Of a stretch of DNA of 57,342 nt, positions 43,353 through 50,690 are shown in pieces; within the stretch, counting starts at the first letter, position 1; every line of letters starts with the position of its first letter. Origin of the DNA: Pseudomonadota bacterium (GTDB lineage: Bacteria; Pseudomonadota; Alphaproteobacteria; SHVZ01); assembly GCA_016195085.1 (NCBI GenBank), contig JACQAG010000030.1:1-57342 (forward strand), given 5' to 3'. Under the pieces are notes generated by a model, which searched no databases, had not been told where the DNA came from, and saw nothing but the letters and a program-made list of their open reading frames with translations. Both the position numbers and the translations under genes were made by a program.

Positions 43353-44732
43353 ATGCCAACCCAATTTGACGCGATCATCATCGGCACTGGCCAGGCCGGC
43401 CCGCCCTTGGCGGCCCGGCTGGCCGGGGAAGGTCTCAGAACGGCGATCATCGAACGAAAGCTGTTTGGCGGCACATGCGTCAATGTCGGCTGCATTCCGA
43501 CGAAGACACTCATCGCCAGCGCCCGCGCCGCTTATGTGACGCGCCGCTCCGAGGATTTCGGCATCAAGGTGAGCGGGCCGGTCGAAGTGGATATGGAACG
43601 GGTCAAGGCGCGCAAGGATGCGGTCGTCAAGAAATCCAAGGACGGGCTCGAGGCCTGGCTGCAGGGAACGAAGAATCTTACCGTATACCGGGGTCAGGCG
43701 CGCTTCGAAGCACCGAAGCTGATCGCCATCGGCGGCGAGCAGCTCAGCGCCGAGCGGATTTTCATCAATGTCGGCGCCCGCGCCCATGTCCCGGACCTGC
43801 CGGGTATCAAGGATGTGCCCTACCTGACGAATGCGGGAATGATGGAGGTGAATTTCCTGCCCGCGCATCTCGCGATCATTGGCGGCAGCTATATCGGGCT
43901 GGAGTTCGCGCAGATGTACCGGCGCTTCGGCAGCCGGGTGACGGTGGTGGAGACAAAGGGGAGACTGATCCCGCGCGATGATGAGGACATATCGAACGCC
44001 GTGCGGGACATTCTCCAGAATGAAGGGATCGATATTCGGCTGAATTCGGCCTGCATCGCCGTCGAGAGACGTGACGGCCAGATCGAGGTCAAACTCGACT
44101 GCGATGACGGTGCTAAGTCCGTCAGCGCCTCGCATTTGCTCTTGGCCGTCGGCCGGGCGGCGAACACGCATGATCTCGGTTTGGACAAGGCCGGCGTGGC
44201 GGTCGATGCGCGCGGATTCATCACGGTCGACGACGAGCTCAGGAGCAATGTTCCAGGGATCTGGGCGCTCGGGGATTGCAACGGGCGCGGCGCCTTCACT
44301 CACACCTCCTATAATGACTATGAGATCGTTGCCGCAAACCTGCTGGACGGTGGCAAGCGCCGCGTGAGCGACCGCATACCCACCTACGCGCTCTACATCG
44401 ACCCGCCCTTGGGGCGGGCGGGCATGACCGAAGAGGAAGCGCGTTCGAGCAAACGCAAGGTCGTGGTCGGCAAGCTGGCGATGAGCCATGTCGGGCGTGC
44501 GCGAGAACGCGGCGAAACGCAAGGTTTCATGAAGATCTTGGTCGATGCCGAGAGCGAGCGGATTCTGGGCGTCGCCTTCCTCGGCATCGAGGCTGACGAA
44601 GCGGTTCAGTCGCTGCTCGGCCTCATGTACGCCGATCAGCCCTATACGCTGCTTGAGCGAGCCATGTTCATCCATCCGACCGTGAACGAATACCTGCCCA
44701 CCCTGGTCGGCGATCTCGAGCCTCTGGCCTAG
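43353..44732 (+). CDS. flavoprotein disulfide reductase (mercuric reductase/dihydrolipoamide dehydrogenase-like)
   Basis: A 459-residue class I pyridine nucleotide-disulfide oxidoreductase. FAD binding is IIIGTGQAGPPLA, the redox disulfide is C42 and C47 in GGTCVNVGCIPT, the NAD(P) fold IIGGSYIGLEFAQ, and the second FAD motif GIWALGDCNGRG. The C-terminal active-site base is H441 in HPTVNEYLP, with the paired E446. There is no N-terminal heavy-metal domain and no C-terminal cysteine pair of MerA. The substrate is unknown; lipoamide is not suggested by neighbours. A GAGGAGG ribosome site precedes the start. Confidence 0.9.
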   Translation: MPTQFDAIIIGTGQAGPPLAARLAGEGLRTAIIERKLFGGTCVNVGCIPTKTLIASARAAYVTRRSEDFGIKVSGPVEVDMERVKARKDAVVKKSKDGLEAWLQGTKNLTVYRGQARFEAPKLIAIGGEQLSAERIFINVGARAHVPDLPGIKDVPYLTNAGMMEVNFLPAHLAIIGGSYIGLEFAQMYRRFGSRVTVVETKGRLIPRDDEDISNAVRDILQNEGIDIRLNSACIAVERRDGQIEVKLDCDDGAKSVSASHLLLAVGRAANTHDLGLDKAGVAVDARGFITVDDELRSNVPGIWALGDCNGRGAFTHTSYNDYEIVAANLLDGGKRRVSDRIPTYALYIDPPLGRAGMTEEEARSSKRKVVVGKLAMSHVGRARERGETQGFMKILVDAESERILGVAFLGIEADEAVQSLLGLMYADQPYTLLERAMFIHPTVNEYLPTLVGDLEPLA

Positions 44733-44792
44733 AGCAGCATCCGGCCAGATGGAATCGCTTGGCGATTCCATCTGGCCGGATAAAGCTGCTCT
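44731..44792. repeat. large hairpin, 20-bp plus 8-bp stem (palindromic element or bidirectional terminator)
   Basis: Left arm 44731-44758 and right arm 44762-44792 pair over 8 bp (AGAGCAGC with GCTGCTCT) and then 20 bp without mismatch (inner arm ATCCGGCCAGATGGAATCGC, 44739-44758). The only flaw is a 3-nt AAA bulge. The loop is 3 nt. The left arm overlaps the stop codon of the flavoprotein gene. It sits between convergent genes. It looks like a REP-type mobile palindrome that also works as a terminator. Confidence 0.75.
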
Positions 44793-44817
44793 ACTCTTTG
44801 AAAGATAGGGCAATTTC

Positions 44818-44857
44818 ATCCACCGGGATCGAACCGTCCGGTTCGATCCCGGTGGAT
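44818..44857. repeat. perfect 18-bp hairpin
   Basis: ATCCACCGGGATCGAACC (44818-44835) pairs perfectly with GGTTCGATCCCGGTGGAT (44840-44857) around a GTCC loop. It is unrelated in sequence to the hairpin 25 nt to the left. It ends 19 nt before the stop of the DUF4387 gene, which reads towards it, so it is well placed to end that transcript. Confidence 0.75.
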
Positions 44858-44876
44858 ATTGTCCTAGCGCCTCAAC

Positions 44877-45215
44877 CTACGAGATCGGCACCTCGATCCC
44901 GAGCAGCGGCCCATATTGCTGGCTACCGAAGATGTCGGCATCGCCGACGCTGCCGCTCGGCACCTTGCGGAAGATGGTGAACTTGATCGCGAGACCCGGC
45001 TCGAACTCGACATGGTCGCTGATGCGCGAGTCGGAAATGCCGTAGAGCTTGCAAACCGCCTCTCGCGACAAGACGCGGCTCTGGCGGACGAGATCATAGT
45101 TCTTCTTCTCCTGAAAGATGACGTCGAAGGTGATCTTGTCGACGCCGGCATTCTTGCTGCGAATGGCCTTGGCGAGCGAGGTCAGCGGTGTCGTGCGCGC
45201 GGCATTGCTCGTCAT
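44877..45215 (-). CDS. DUF4387 protein (partner of AtuA-like protein)
   Basis: A 112-residue protein of the DUF4387 family. It has the typical opening TPLTSLAKAIRSKNAGVDKITFDVIF and then LVRQSRVLSREAVCKLYGI. The function is unknown. In many bacteria this family is encoded next to, or fused with, AtuA-like proteins, as here with 3 nt between the stop and start. It is the last gene of the transporter operon and faces the paired hairpins. Confidence 0.85.
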   Translation of the reverse strand: MTSNAARTTPLTSLAKAIRSKNAGVDKITFDVIFQEKKNYDLVRQSRVLSREAVCKLYGISDSRISDHVEFEPGLAIKFTIFRKVPSGSVGDADIFGSQQYGPLLGIEVPIS

Positions 45216-45218
45216 CGA

Positions 45219-46628
45219 TCAGACTCCCGCTTCGATCATGTGCACCGGAAAAAGCTCCATCGGGTCGGCGATCGGCATCGTGTGGTTCAGCGTCCAGCGA
45301 TAAGCGGCGCTTGCGGGCATGACTTCATCCAGCATGAAGGCGACGCCGCCGGCCGTGCCTTTCACGTTGGGAAGCCGCGCGTAGAACATCTGCCTTGTGC
45401 CGGTCATGCAGACCTCCTCGGCCATCTCCTTGGTCGGCGCCACACCCTGCACGACGATGCAGAGCTCGTGGCCGGGGCGATCGCGCAAGGGCTCGAGCTC
45501 GCCCAGGATGCCGTCGCGGCCGTAGACGGTGTAGGCGAGCGTATAGCCCTCATCGCCAAATCGCTCGCGGACGGCGGCTTTGGCCCAGGCGATGACCCCA
45601 TCGATCCGCGAGATGGTGTAGGGGTCTCTGACACCGGCGATGCCGACATAGCGCTCACCGACCTTGCCGGCACCTTCCAGCTTCACCCGCAGCTCCTTCG
45701 CCGGAATGAAGCGTGGGCCGGTGACGCGGGTCGTGCGCTCGTCGAACTGCTCATAGACGCACTGGCTCATATCGATATGGCCGCCCAGAAAGTATTCGAA
45801 ATATGGATTGCTCCGCTCGTACATCGAATGCGCAGCGACCGAGGCGACCGTACAGCGCTGCTCCGGCAGCATGGCCGTGACCTTCACATCCTCCATGGTG
45901 ATCTCACCGATGATGGACTCCTTGCCGGCATAGGGCTCCGCGCAGAAGGATGCGCATTCCATGACCTTGCCGTAGTAGTAGGCAAGCGCTTCCGGATAGC
46001 CCCGGCGAAGTGCGGGTGCGGCGAAGATGGCGCAATCGCTGCTGCGCCCGCCGATGATGACGTCGGCACCCATGTCGAGCAGCTTCATGAAGGGATGGAC
46101 GCCGGCGACGGCGACGATGTGGTCGGTTGCATCGAGCTCCGAGTAGGTGAGTTCCGGTCGTCCGTCGAGCCCCTGCACCATGGCGCCAGACTTCATCTTG
46201 GCGCGGACGAGATCCTTCGATACCTCGGAATAGAAGTAGCCGAGCTTGAACTTGGGCAGCCCGTGCTGCTTGGCGGCTTCCTTGACGATGCCGATGAAAC
46301 GGTCGACGCGGCTGTTCGTGCCGGTATCGCCGGCCGATCCGATCATCATCGGCACCTTGAGGCGGCGGGCGCCCAAGAGCATGGCCTCGATGTCGTGCTT
46401 TTGCCAGGCAAGCGGGCTTGCCGTTCCGTCGGAACCGAGCGGTACCGGGCCGCAATCGCAGCTGCCGGAATCGCAGGCGACCATGTCGGGTTCCGCCGCC
46501 AGGCCGCGTTCGAAGCTGCCGATCTTGGTCGGGGCAAAGCCCAGATGGCCGTTCGGGCAAAGAATGCGCAGGCCGCGATTGGACCGCTTGCTCCGGCGCG
46601 AGGCCGTATCGTCTTGGACGCCAGTCAT
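45219..46628 (-). CDS. AtuA-like protein (DUF1446, acyclic terpene utilisation family)
   Basis: A 469-residue protein of the AtuA family, first named for growth on acyclic terpenes but found in many catabolic clusters. Family sequence includes the DxGSCDCGP-type segment, GSAGDTGTNSRVDRF and DVIIGGRSSDCAIFAAPA. The C-terminal part has GTRQMFYARLPNVKGTAGG. Residues before it are low in cofactor motifs, so the reaction cannot be named. The start is ATG 46628, 7 nt after GGAGGTG; the longer open frame upstream is antisense to the ATPase region. It sits between the importer ATPase (52 nt) and DUF4387. Confidence 0.85.
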   Translation of the reverse strand: MTGVQDDTASRRSKRSNRGLRILCPNGHLGFAPTKIGSFERGLAAEPDMVACDSGSCDCGPVPLGSDGTASPLAWQKHDIEAMLLGARRLKVPMMIGSAGDTGTNSRVDRFIGIVKEAAKQHGLPKFKLGYFYSEVSKDLVRAKMKSGAMVQGLDGRPELTYSELDATDHIVAVAGVHPFMKLLDMGADVIIGGRSSDCAIFAAPALRRGYPEALAYYYGKVMECASFCAEPYAGKESIIGEITMEDVKVTAMLPEQRCTVASVAAHSMYERSNPYFEYFLGGHIDMSQCVYEQFDERTTRVTGPRFIPAKELRVKLEGAGKVGERYVGIAGVRDPYTISRIDGVIAWAKAAVRERFGDEGYTLAYTVYGRDGILGELEPLRDRPGHELCIVVQGVAPTKEMAEEVCMTGTRQMFYARLPNVKGTAGGVAFMLDEVMPASAAYRWTLNHTMPIADPMELFPVHMIEAGV

Positions 46629-46680
46629 CGCACTACACCTCCATGGATCTATGACTCGTCGATCGTCGCGCCGGGGACAT

Positions 46681-47775
46681 CTAGTCGCGGAGCGCCAGGC
46701 ACTTCTCCGGAGAAACCCGCCAAGAGACGGCGGCGCCCTCGACCAGCTCGGGGCGGGGACGATCGTGAACGCAGATTTCGACGGGGCCCGAGCGAACATA
46801 GTAATGGGCGACGTCGCCGAGGAAGAGCGATCGGCTGAGCACGCCCGGAATGCCATCGCCGGGCACGGCATGCCCTGCATCCAAGCGTACATCGATGGGT
46901 CGGAAGCCGATCGCAGCCGCGGTGGTCGATGCGGTGCGATGCCAGGGATCGCGCGCGCGCAAGATCAAGTCCGGGGCGCATTTGGCGTCCGCCAGGTCAT
47001 CCTCACCGGGCACCGGAGCAAGCTCGGCCTCGAGGACATTCTTCATGCCGAGGAAGCTTGCGACGAAGCGCGTCTTCGGTGTCGCGTAGATGTCGCCCGG
47101 CGTCCCTTGCTGCTCGATCCGGCCGTCGCGCATGACGATGATGCGATCGGAGAGCGCAAACGCCTCCTCCTGGTCATGGGTCACGTAGATCGCCGTGAAG
47201 CCCAAGCGACGGCGCAGATCGCTCAACTCGGCGCGCATCGCAATCCGCAATTGCGCGTCCAGATTGGAGAGCGGCTCGTCCAGCAGGATGATTTTCGAGT
47301 CGTAGGCAATCGCCCGTGCCAGCGCGACCCGCTGCTGCTGGCCACCCGACAGCTTCGTAGCCGGCCGATCGGAAAAACCCGCCAAATCGACGAGCGAGAG
47401 CGCGCGTTCGACCGCCGGGCGGGCCTCGGCGCGTCCGATCCCGCGCACCCGAAAACCGAAGGCGACGTTGTCGAACACGGTCATGTGCGGCCAGATCGCG
47501 TAGGACTGGAAGACCATGGACAGGCCGCGCTTTTCCGGCGGCACGTTGCGGCCGTTGGCGGCGTCGTAGACGGGCGCTCCGTCGATGACGATGCGGCCGC
47601 CGCGGGGGGATTCGAGACCGGCGACGGCGCGAAGCGTGGTCGTCTTGCCGCACCCCGAGGGCCCTAGCAAGGTCACGTGCTCGCCTTGGCCGACAGCGAA
47701 ATCGATACCGTCGACGGCGATCGCCGAGCCGTAGCTCACCACCAAGCTCTCGACCTGGAGGAAGCCCGCGCTCAT
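46681..47775 (-). CDS. ABC transporter ATP-binding protein, Fbp/Pot type
   Basis: A 364-residue ATPase of the FbpC/PotA class. Walker A is GPSGCGKTTT, the signature LSGGQQQRVALARAIAY and Walker B IILLDEPLSNLD. The last 110 residues form a TOBE-like domain (MRDGRIEQQGTPGDIY, then IGFRPIDVRL). The start ATG 47775 overlaps the permease stop by 4 bp. The long open frame continuing upstream is the permease gene read in another frame. Confidence 0.92.
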   Translation of the reverse strand: MSAGFLQVESLVVSYGSAIAVDGIDFAVGQGEHVTLLGPSGCGKTTTLRAVAGLESPRGGRIVIDGAPVYDAANGRNVPPEKRGLSMVFQSYAIWPHMTVFDNVAFGFRVRGIGRAEARPAVERALSLVDLAGFSDRPATKLSGGQQQRVALARAIAYDSKIILLDEPLSNLDAQLRIAMRAELSDLRRRLGFTAIYVTHDQEEAFALSDRIIVMRDGRIEQQGTPGDIYATPKTRFVASFLGMKNVLEAELAPVPGEDDLADAKCAPDLILRARDPWHRTASTTAAAIGFRPIDVRLDAGHAVPGDGIPGVLSRSLFLGDVAHYYVRSGPVEICVHDRPRPELVEGAAVSWRVSPEKCLALRD

Positions 47776-49490
47776 ACGAGGACCTGCCGGTGGCGGGCGC
47801 GGATCATGACCAAGAGCGCCAGGAAGGTGACGGCTAGCTGCAGCACGCTCAACGCCGCGAGCGCATTCACGTTGCCGGCTTCCCAAAGATCGAAGACCGC
47901 GACCGCAAGCACAACGGTGCGGCTCGTATAGAGCAGGATCGAGGAGCTGACCTCCTGCATGGACAGGATGAAGATCAGCGTCCAGGTGGCAATCAAGGTT
48001 GGGCGGGTGAGCGGCAGCGTGATCCAGCGCACCATCTTGCTCCAGGTGGCGCCGGTCATCCGTGCCGCATCTTCGAGCTCCGCATGGAGCTGGCGCAAGG
48101 CACCCGTTCCGGCGCGGATGCCGAACGGCAGGTAGTGCGTCACATAGGCGAGCAGCAGGATGCCGATCGTGCCATAGATCGGCAGCCACTTGATCGCGAC
48201 GTAGACCCAAAGGAGCCCGAGCGCCAGCACCATCGAGGGCGTGGCAAGGGGGAACATGCCGACCTGGTCGAGATAGGAGCGGACGGGGCTCCGGCTGCGC
48301 ACGACCACCCAGCTGACGCCGAGGCCCAGCACGCACACGGCACTCGCGGTGGCAGCGCCCAGGATCAGGCTGTTCTGCATGGCGAGAAAGGTCTTCGGGT
48401 ACTGGAAGAGCACGTAACGGAAGTGCCTGAGGTCGAAGGCCATCAGCTTGACGTCGATGGTGATGAAATTGACCAATGCCGCCCAGATGAGCGTTGCGAC
48501 CGGCAGCAGCACCGCCAAGGCGACATAGATCCAGGCGAGCGCCGCAAGCAGGTATCGAAAGGCGCCGACGTCGAGAATCCGGGGCCGGAAGGCCTTGCCG
48601 GTAATGGTGACGAAGGAGCGGCGGTTGAGGATGACGCCTTGCAGCCACACGAGCGCGGCGGTGACCGCAAGCAGGAGCAGCCCCCACGCTGCCGCCTGGC
48701 TTACCCGTGGCGGAAAGTTGTTGAGGAGCCGATAGATCTCCGTTCCGACAACATAGAACCCGCTCGGCATGCCAAGAACCGCGGGCACGCTGAACAAACC
48801 CATCGCCTGCACGAAGACGAGAAGTGCGCTGCCGAGCGCCGAGGGCAACACCAATGGCAGCGTGACCAGGCGGAGCGAGTCCAGCTGCGAGGCGCCGTGA
48901 ATGCGCGCACTCTCCTCCAAGGACGGATCCATGACCCTGAGGGCCGCCCCGATCAGGAGAAAGGGCAGGGGCACATAGGCGAGCGCCGCCACGAAGATGA
49001 CGCCGCCGGCCGTCTGCAGGTTCACCAGGCTGTCGATGCCGAAGACCTGCCGAGCGAATAGGTTGACGAGGCCGCCACGGGGCGAGCCGAGCCATGACCA
49101 GGCGATCGCGGTCAGCAAGGGCGTGATGTAGAGCGGCATAATGACCAATTGCTCGAGCGCCGAGCGGCCCGGCGTATCGATGCGGGCCAGGATCAGAGCC
49201 AAGGCACCGCCCAGCGTCACCGCCAAGATCGTGGTGCCGGTGCCGACCAGCACCGTATTCGTGATGATCCGGGTAGCCGAGAGAACCGTGAGGAAGGGCT
49301 GCAGGCTGAGGCCGCCGGCATCCTTGACGGCGCCCATGGCGACGGCGATCAGCGGCAGGATGACGAGGACGGTCAGCACGACCGAGAGGACGATGGCAAC
49401 GACGCTCTCCGTCGAGAGCGCCAGCCTGACGCTGCGAAAGCGGCGATTGCCGGACGCGGCTTCGCCCAAACCTACGCCGCGTAGCGCCAT
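47772..49490 (-). CDS. ABC transporter permease with two fused domains (FbpB type)
   Basis: A 572-residue inner-membrane protein with about twelve hydrophobic spans. Each half has an ATPase-contact loop, ARIHGASQLDSLRLVTLPLVLPS in the first half and ARMTGATWSKMVRWITLPLTRPT in the second. This duplicated arrangement is that of iron(III), thiamine or phosphonate-type importers. It ends in a 4-bp overlap with the ATPase and starts one base after the binding-protein stop. Confidence 0.92.
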   Translation of the reverse strand: MALRGVGLGEAASGNRRFRSVRLALSTESVVAIVLSVVLTVLVILPLIAVAMGAVKDAGGLSLQPFLTVLSATRIITNTVLVGTGTTILAVTLGGALALILARIDTPGRSALEQLVIMPLYITPLLTAIAWSWLGSPRGGLVNLFARQVFGIDSLVNLQTAGGVIFVAALAYVPLPFLLIGAALRVMDPSLEESARIHGASQLDSLRLVTLPLVLPSALGSALLVFVQAMGLFSVPAVLGMPSGFYVVGTEIYRLLNNFPPRVSQAAAWGLLLLAVTAALVWLQGVILNRRSFVTITGKAFRPRILDVGAFRYLLAALAWIYVALAVLLPVATLIWAALVNFITIDVKLMAFDLRHFRYVLFQYPKTFLAMQNSLILGAATASAVCVLGLGVSWVVVRSRSPVRSYLDQVGMFPLATPSMVLALGLLWVYVAIKWLPIYGTIGILLLAYVTHYLPFGIRAGTGALRQLHAELEDAARMTGATWSKMVRWITLPLTRPTLIATWTLIFILSMQEVSSSILLYTSRTVVLAVAVFDLWEAGNVNALAALSVLQLAVTFLALLVMIRARHRQVLV

Positions 49491-49491
49491 A

Positions 49492-50538
49492 TCATACCTT
49501 GAAGAACGAGTCGAAGTGCTCTGGGAAGTTTCCGGAGGCCTTCTCGTAGTCGGCTAGATCTTTGGGCAAGAGCGGCTTCGTCTGCTCGAACGGCAGCTGT
49601 CCTGCGGGCGGAGGCACGTCCTTGCGGCTCGAATAAACCCCGAAGATGTCGAGGTTGAGCATGGTATTGCCCTCCTTGGAGAGCACGAAATCGACGAACA
49701 GCCGCGCCGCATTCGGATGCGGAGCGCCTTTCAGGATGGCAATTGGGGCGATGGCGACCGGCATGCCTTCGCTTGGATAGACGCCGACGATACCGGCCTT
49801 GACGGCATCCGCCTCGAAGGCGCGGAAATGATCGACGGTCGCACCGACCAAAGCTTCGCCGCGAACCAAGAGGTCGATGAGCTGCGCCGAGGTTGAGACG
49901 ATCACCGGCTGCTGCGCCCCCCATTTCTTCATGAAATCCGCGCCGAGCAGCTTCTCCAGCATGTACATCTGGTTGAAGCTGGTGCCGGCGGCGGAGTCCT
50001 GGATCACCAGTTTTCTGCCTTTGAATTCCGGCTTCAGCATGTCGACCCAAGCCTTCGGTGCCTTGTCCGGCGGCAGCACGTTCTTGTTGTAGGCCATGAT
50101 CACGCCGATCACGCGCGCCGTCGCCCAGAGGTCGCCGTCATGGGACTCATCGGGGTATGCCGCGAGCTCCGGGGATCGGTAGGGCAGCAGCTGCCCATTT
50201 CGCGCCATGGTCACGTACGGGGCCAGATTGGCGACGTGCAACGCATCGAAGCTGAGATTGCCCGCGCTCATCTCGGCGCTGACGCGCGCCAGGACGCGGC
50301 CCGTGGGCGCGGAGTAGTAGCCGCTGCTCACGTCCAAGAACGGATACTTCGCCTTGAACGCGTCCATGAACTTCGGAAATCCCGCCGCCGAAATCGAGGT
50401 GGCGAAGGCGAAGGCGCCTTCCTTCTTGGCGCCCTCGATGATCGCGGATCGGTCCTGCGCCGAGGCGGGCAGCGCTCCCAGCACGAGCCCGCTCGCCAGC
50501 AACCCTTCCAGCACATCACGTCGGGTGATTTCGTACAT
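49492..50538 (-). CDS. ABC transporter substrate-binding protein (Fe(III)/thiamine-type fold)
   Basis: A 348-residue exported binding protein of the extracellular family 1/FbpA-like class. The N-terminus has a Tat-like TRRDVLEGLLASGLVLGALPASA signal. The body has KEGAFAFATSISAAGFPKFMDAF and PEFKGRKLVIQDSAAGTSFNQM. The start ATG 50538 has GGAGG upstream. It is the first gene of the five-gene operon ending in AtuA and DUF4387. Iron is not implied by such neighbours, so an organic ligand is more likely (inference). Confidence 0.88.
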   Translation of the reverse strand: MYEITRRDVLEGLLASGLVLGALPASAQDRSAIIEGAKKEGAFAFATSISAAGFPKFMDAFKAKYPFLDVSSGYYSAPTGRVLARVSAEMSAGNLSFDALHVANLAPYVTMARNGQLLPYRSPELAAYPDESHDGDLWATARVIGVIMAYNKNVLPPDKAPKAWVDMLKPEFKGRKLVIQDSAAGTSFNQMYMLEKLLGADFMKKWGAQQPVIVSTSAQLIDLLVRGEALVGATVDHFRAFEADAVKAGIVGVYPSEGMPVAIAPIAILKGAPHPNAARLFVDFVLSKEGNTMLNLDIFGVYSSRKDVPPPAGQLPFEQTKPLLPKDLADYEKASGNFPEHFDSFFKV

Positions 50539-50690
50539 GCAGTCCTCCCTGGGCCGGTGAGCATCTGGGCACGCCAATATCGCGTCAAGTATTTTTATCA
50601 TTCATGCGGCTATATCGGTAATTTAGATAGAATTTATTTATCAAACGACGATACGGATAAATTATCGCAGACCGCGCACCGCAACGAACA
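50539..50690 (-). promoter_or_regulatory. AT-rich promoter/operator region of the Fbp-AtuA operon
   Basis: This 152-bp gap has the highest AT content in the window. It includes two symmetrical motifs: TATC-N7-GATA at 50639-50653 and GATAA-A-TTATC at 50656-50666. These are candidate operators for a dimeric regulator, but no adjacent regulator gene exists. A promoter for the minus-strand operon must lie here since the gene upstream ends at 50691. Confidence 0.5.
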
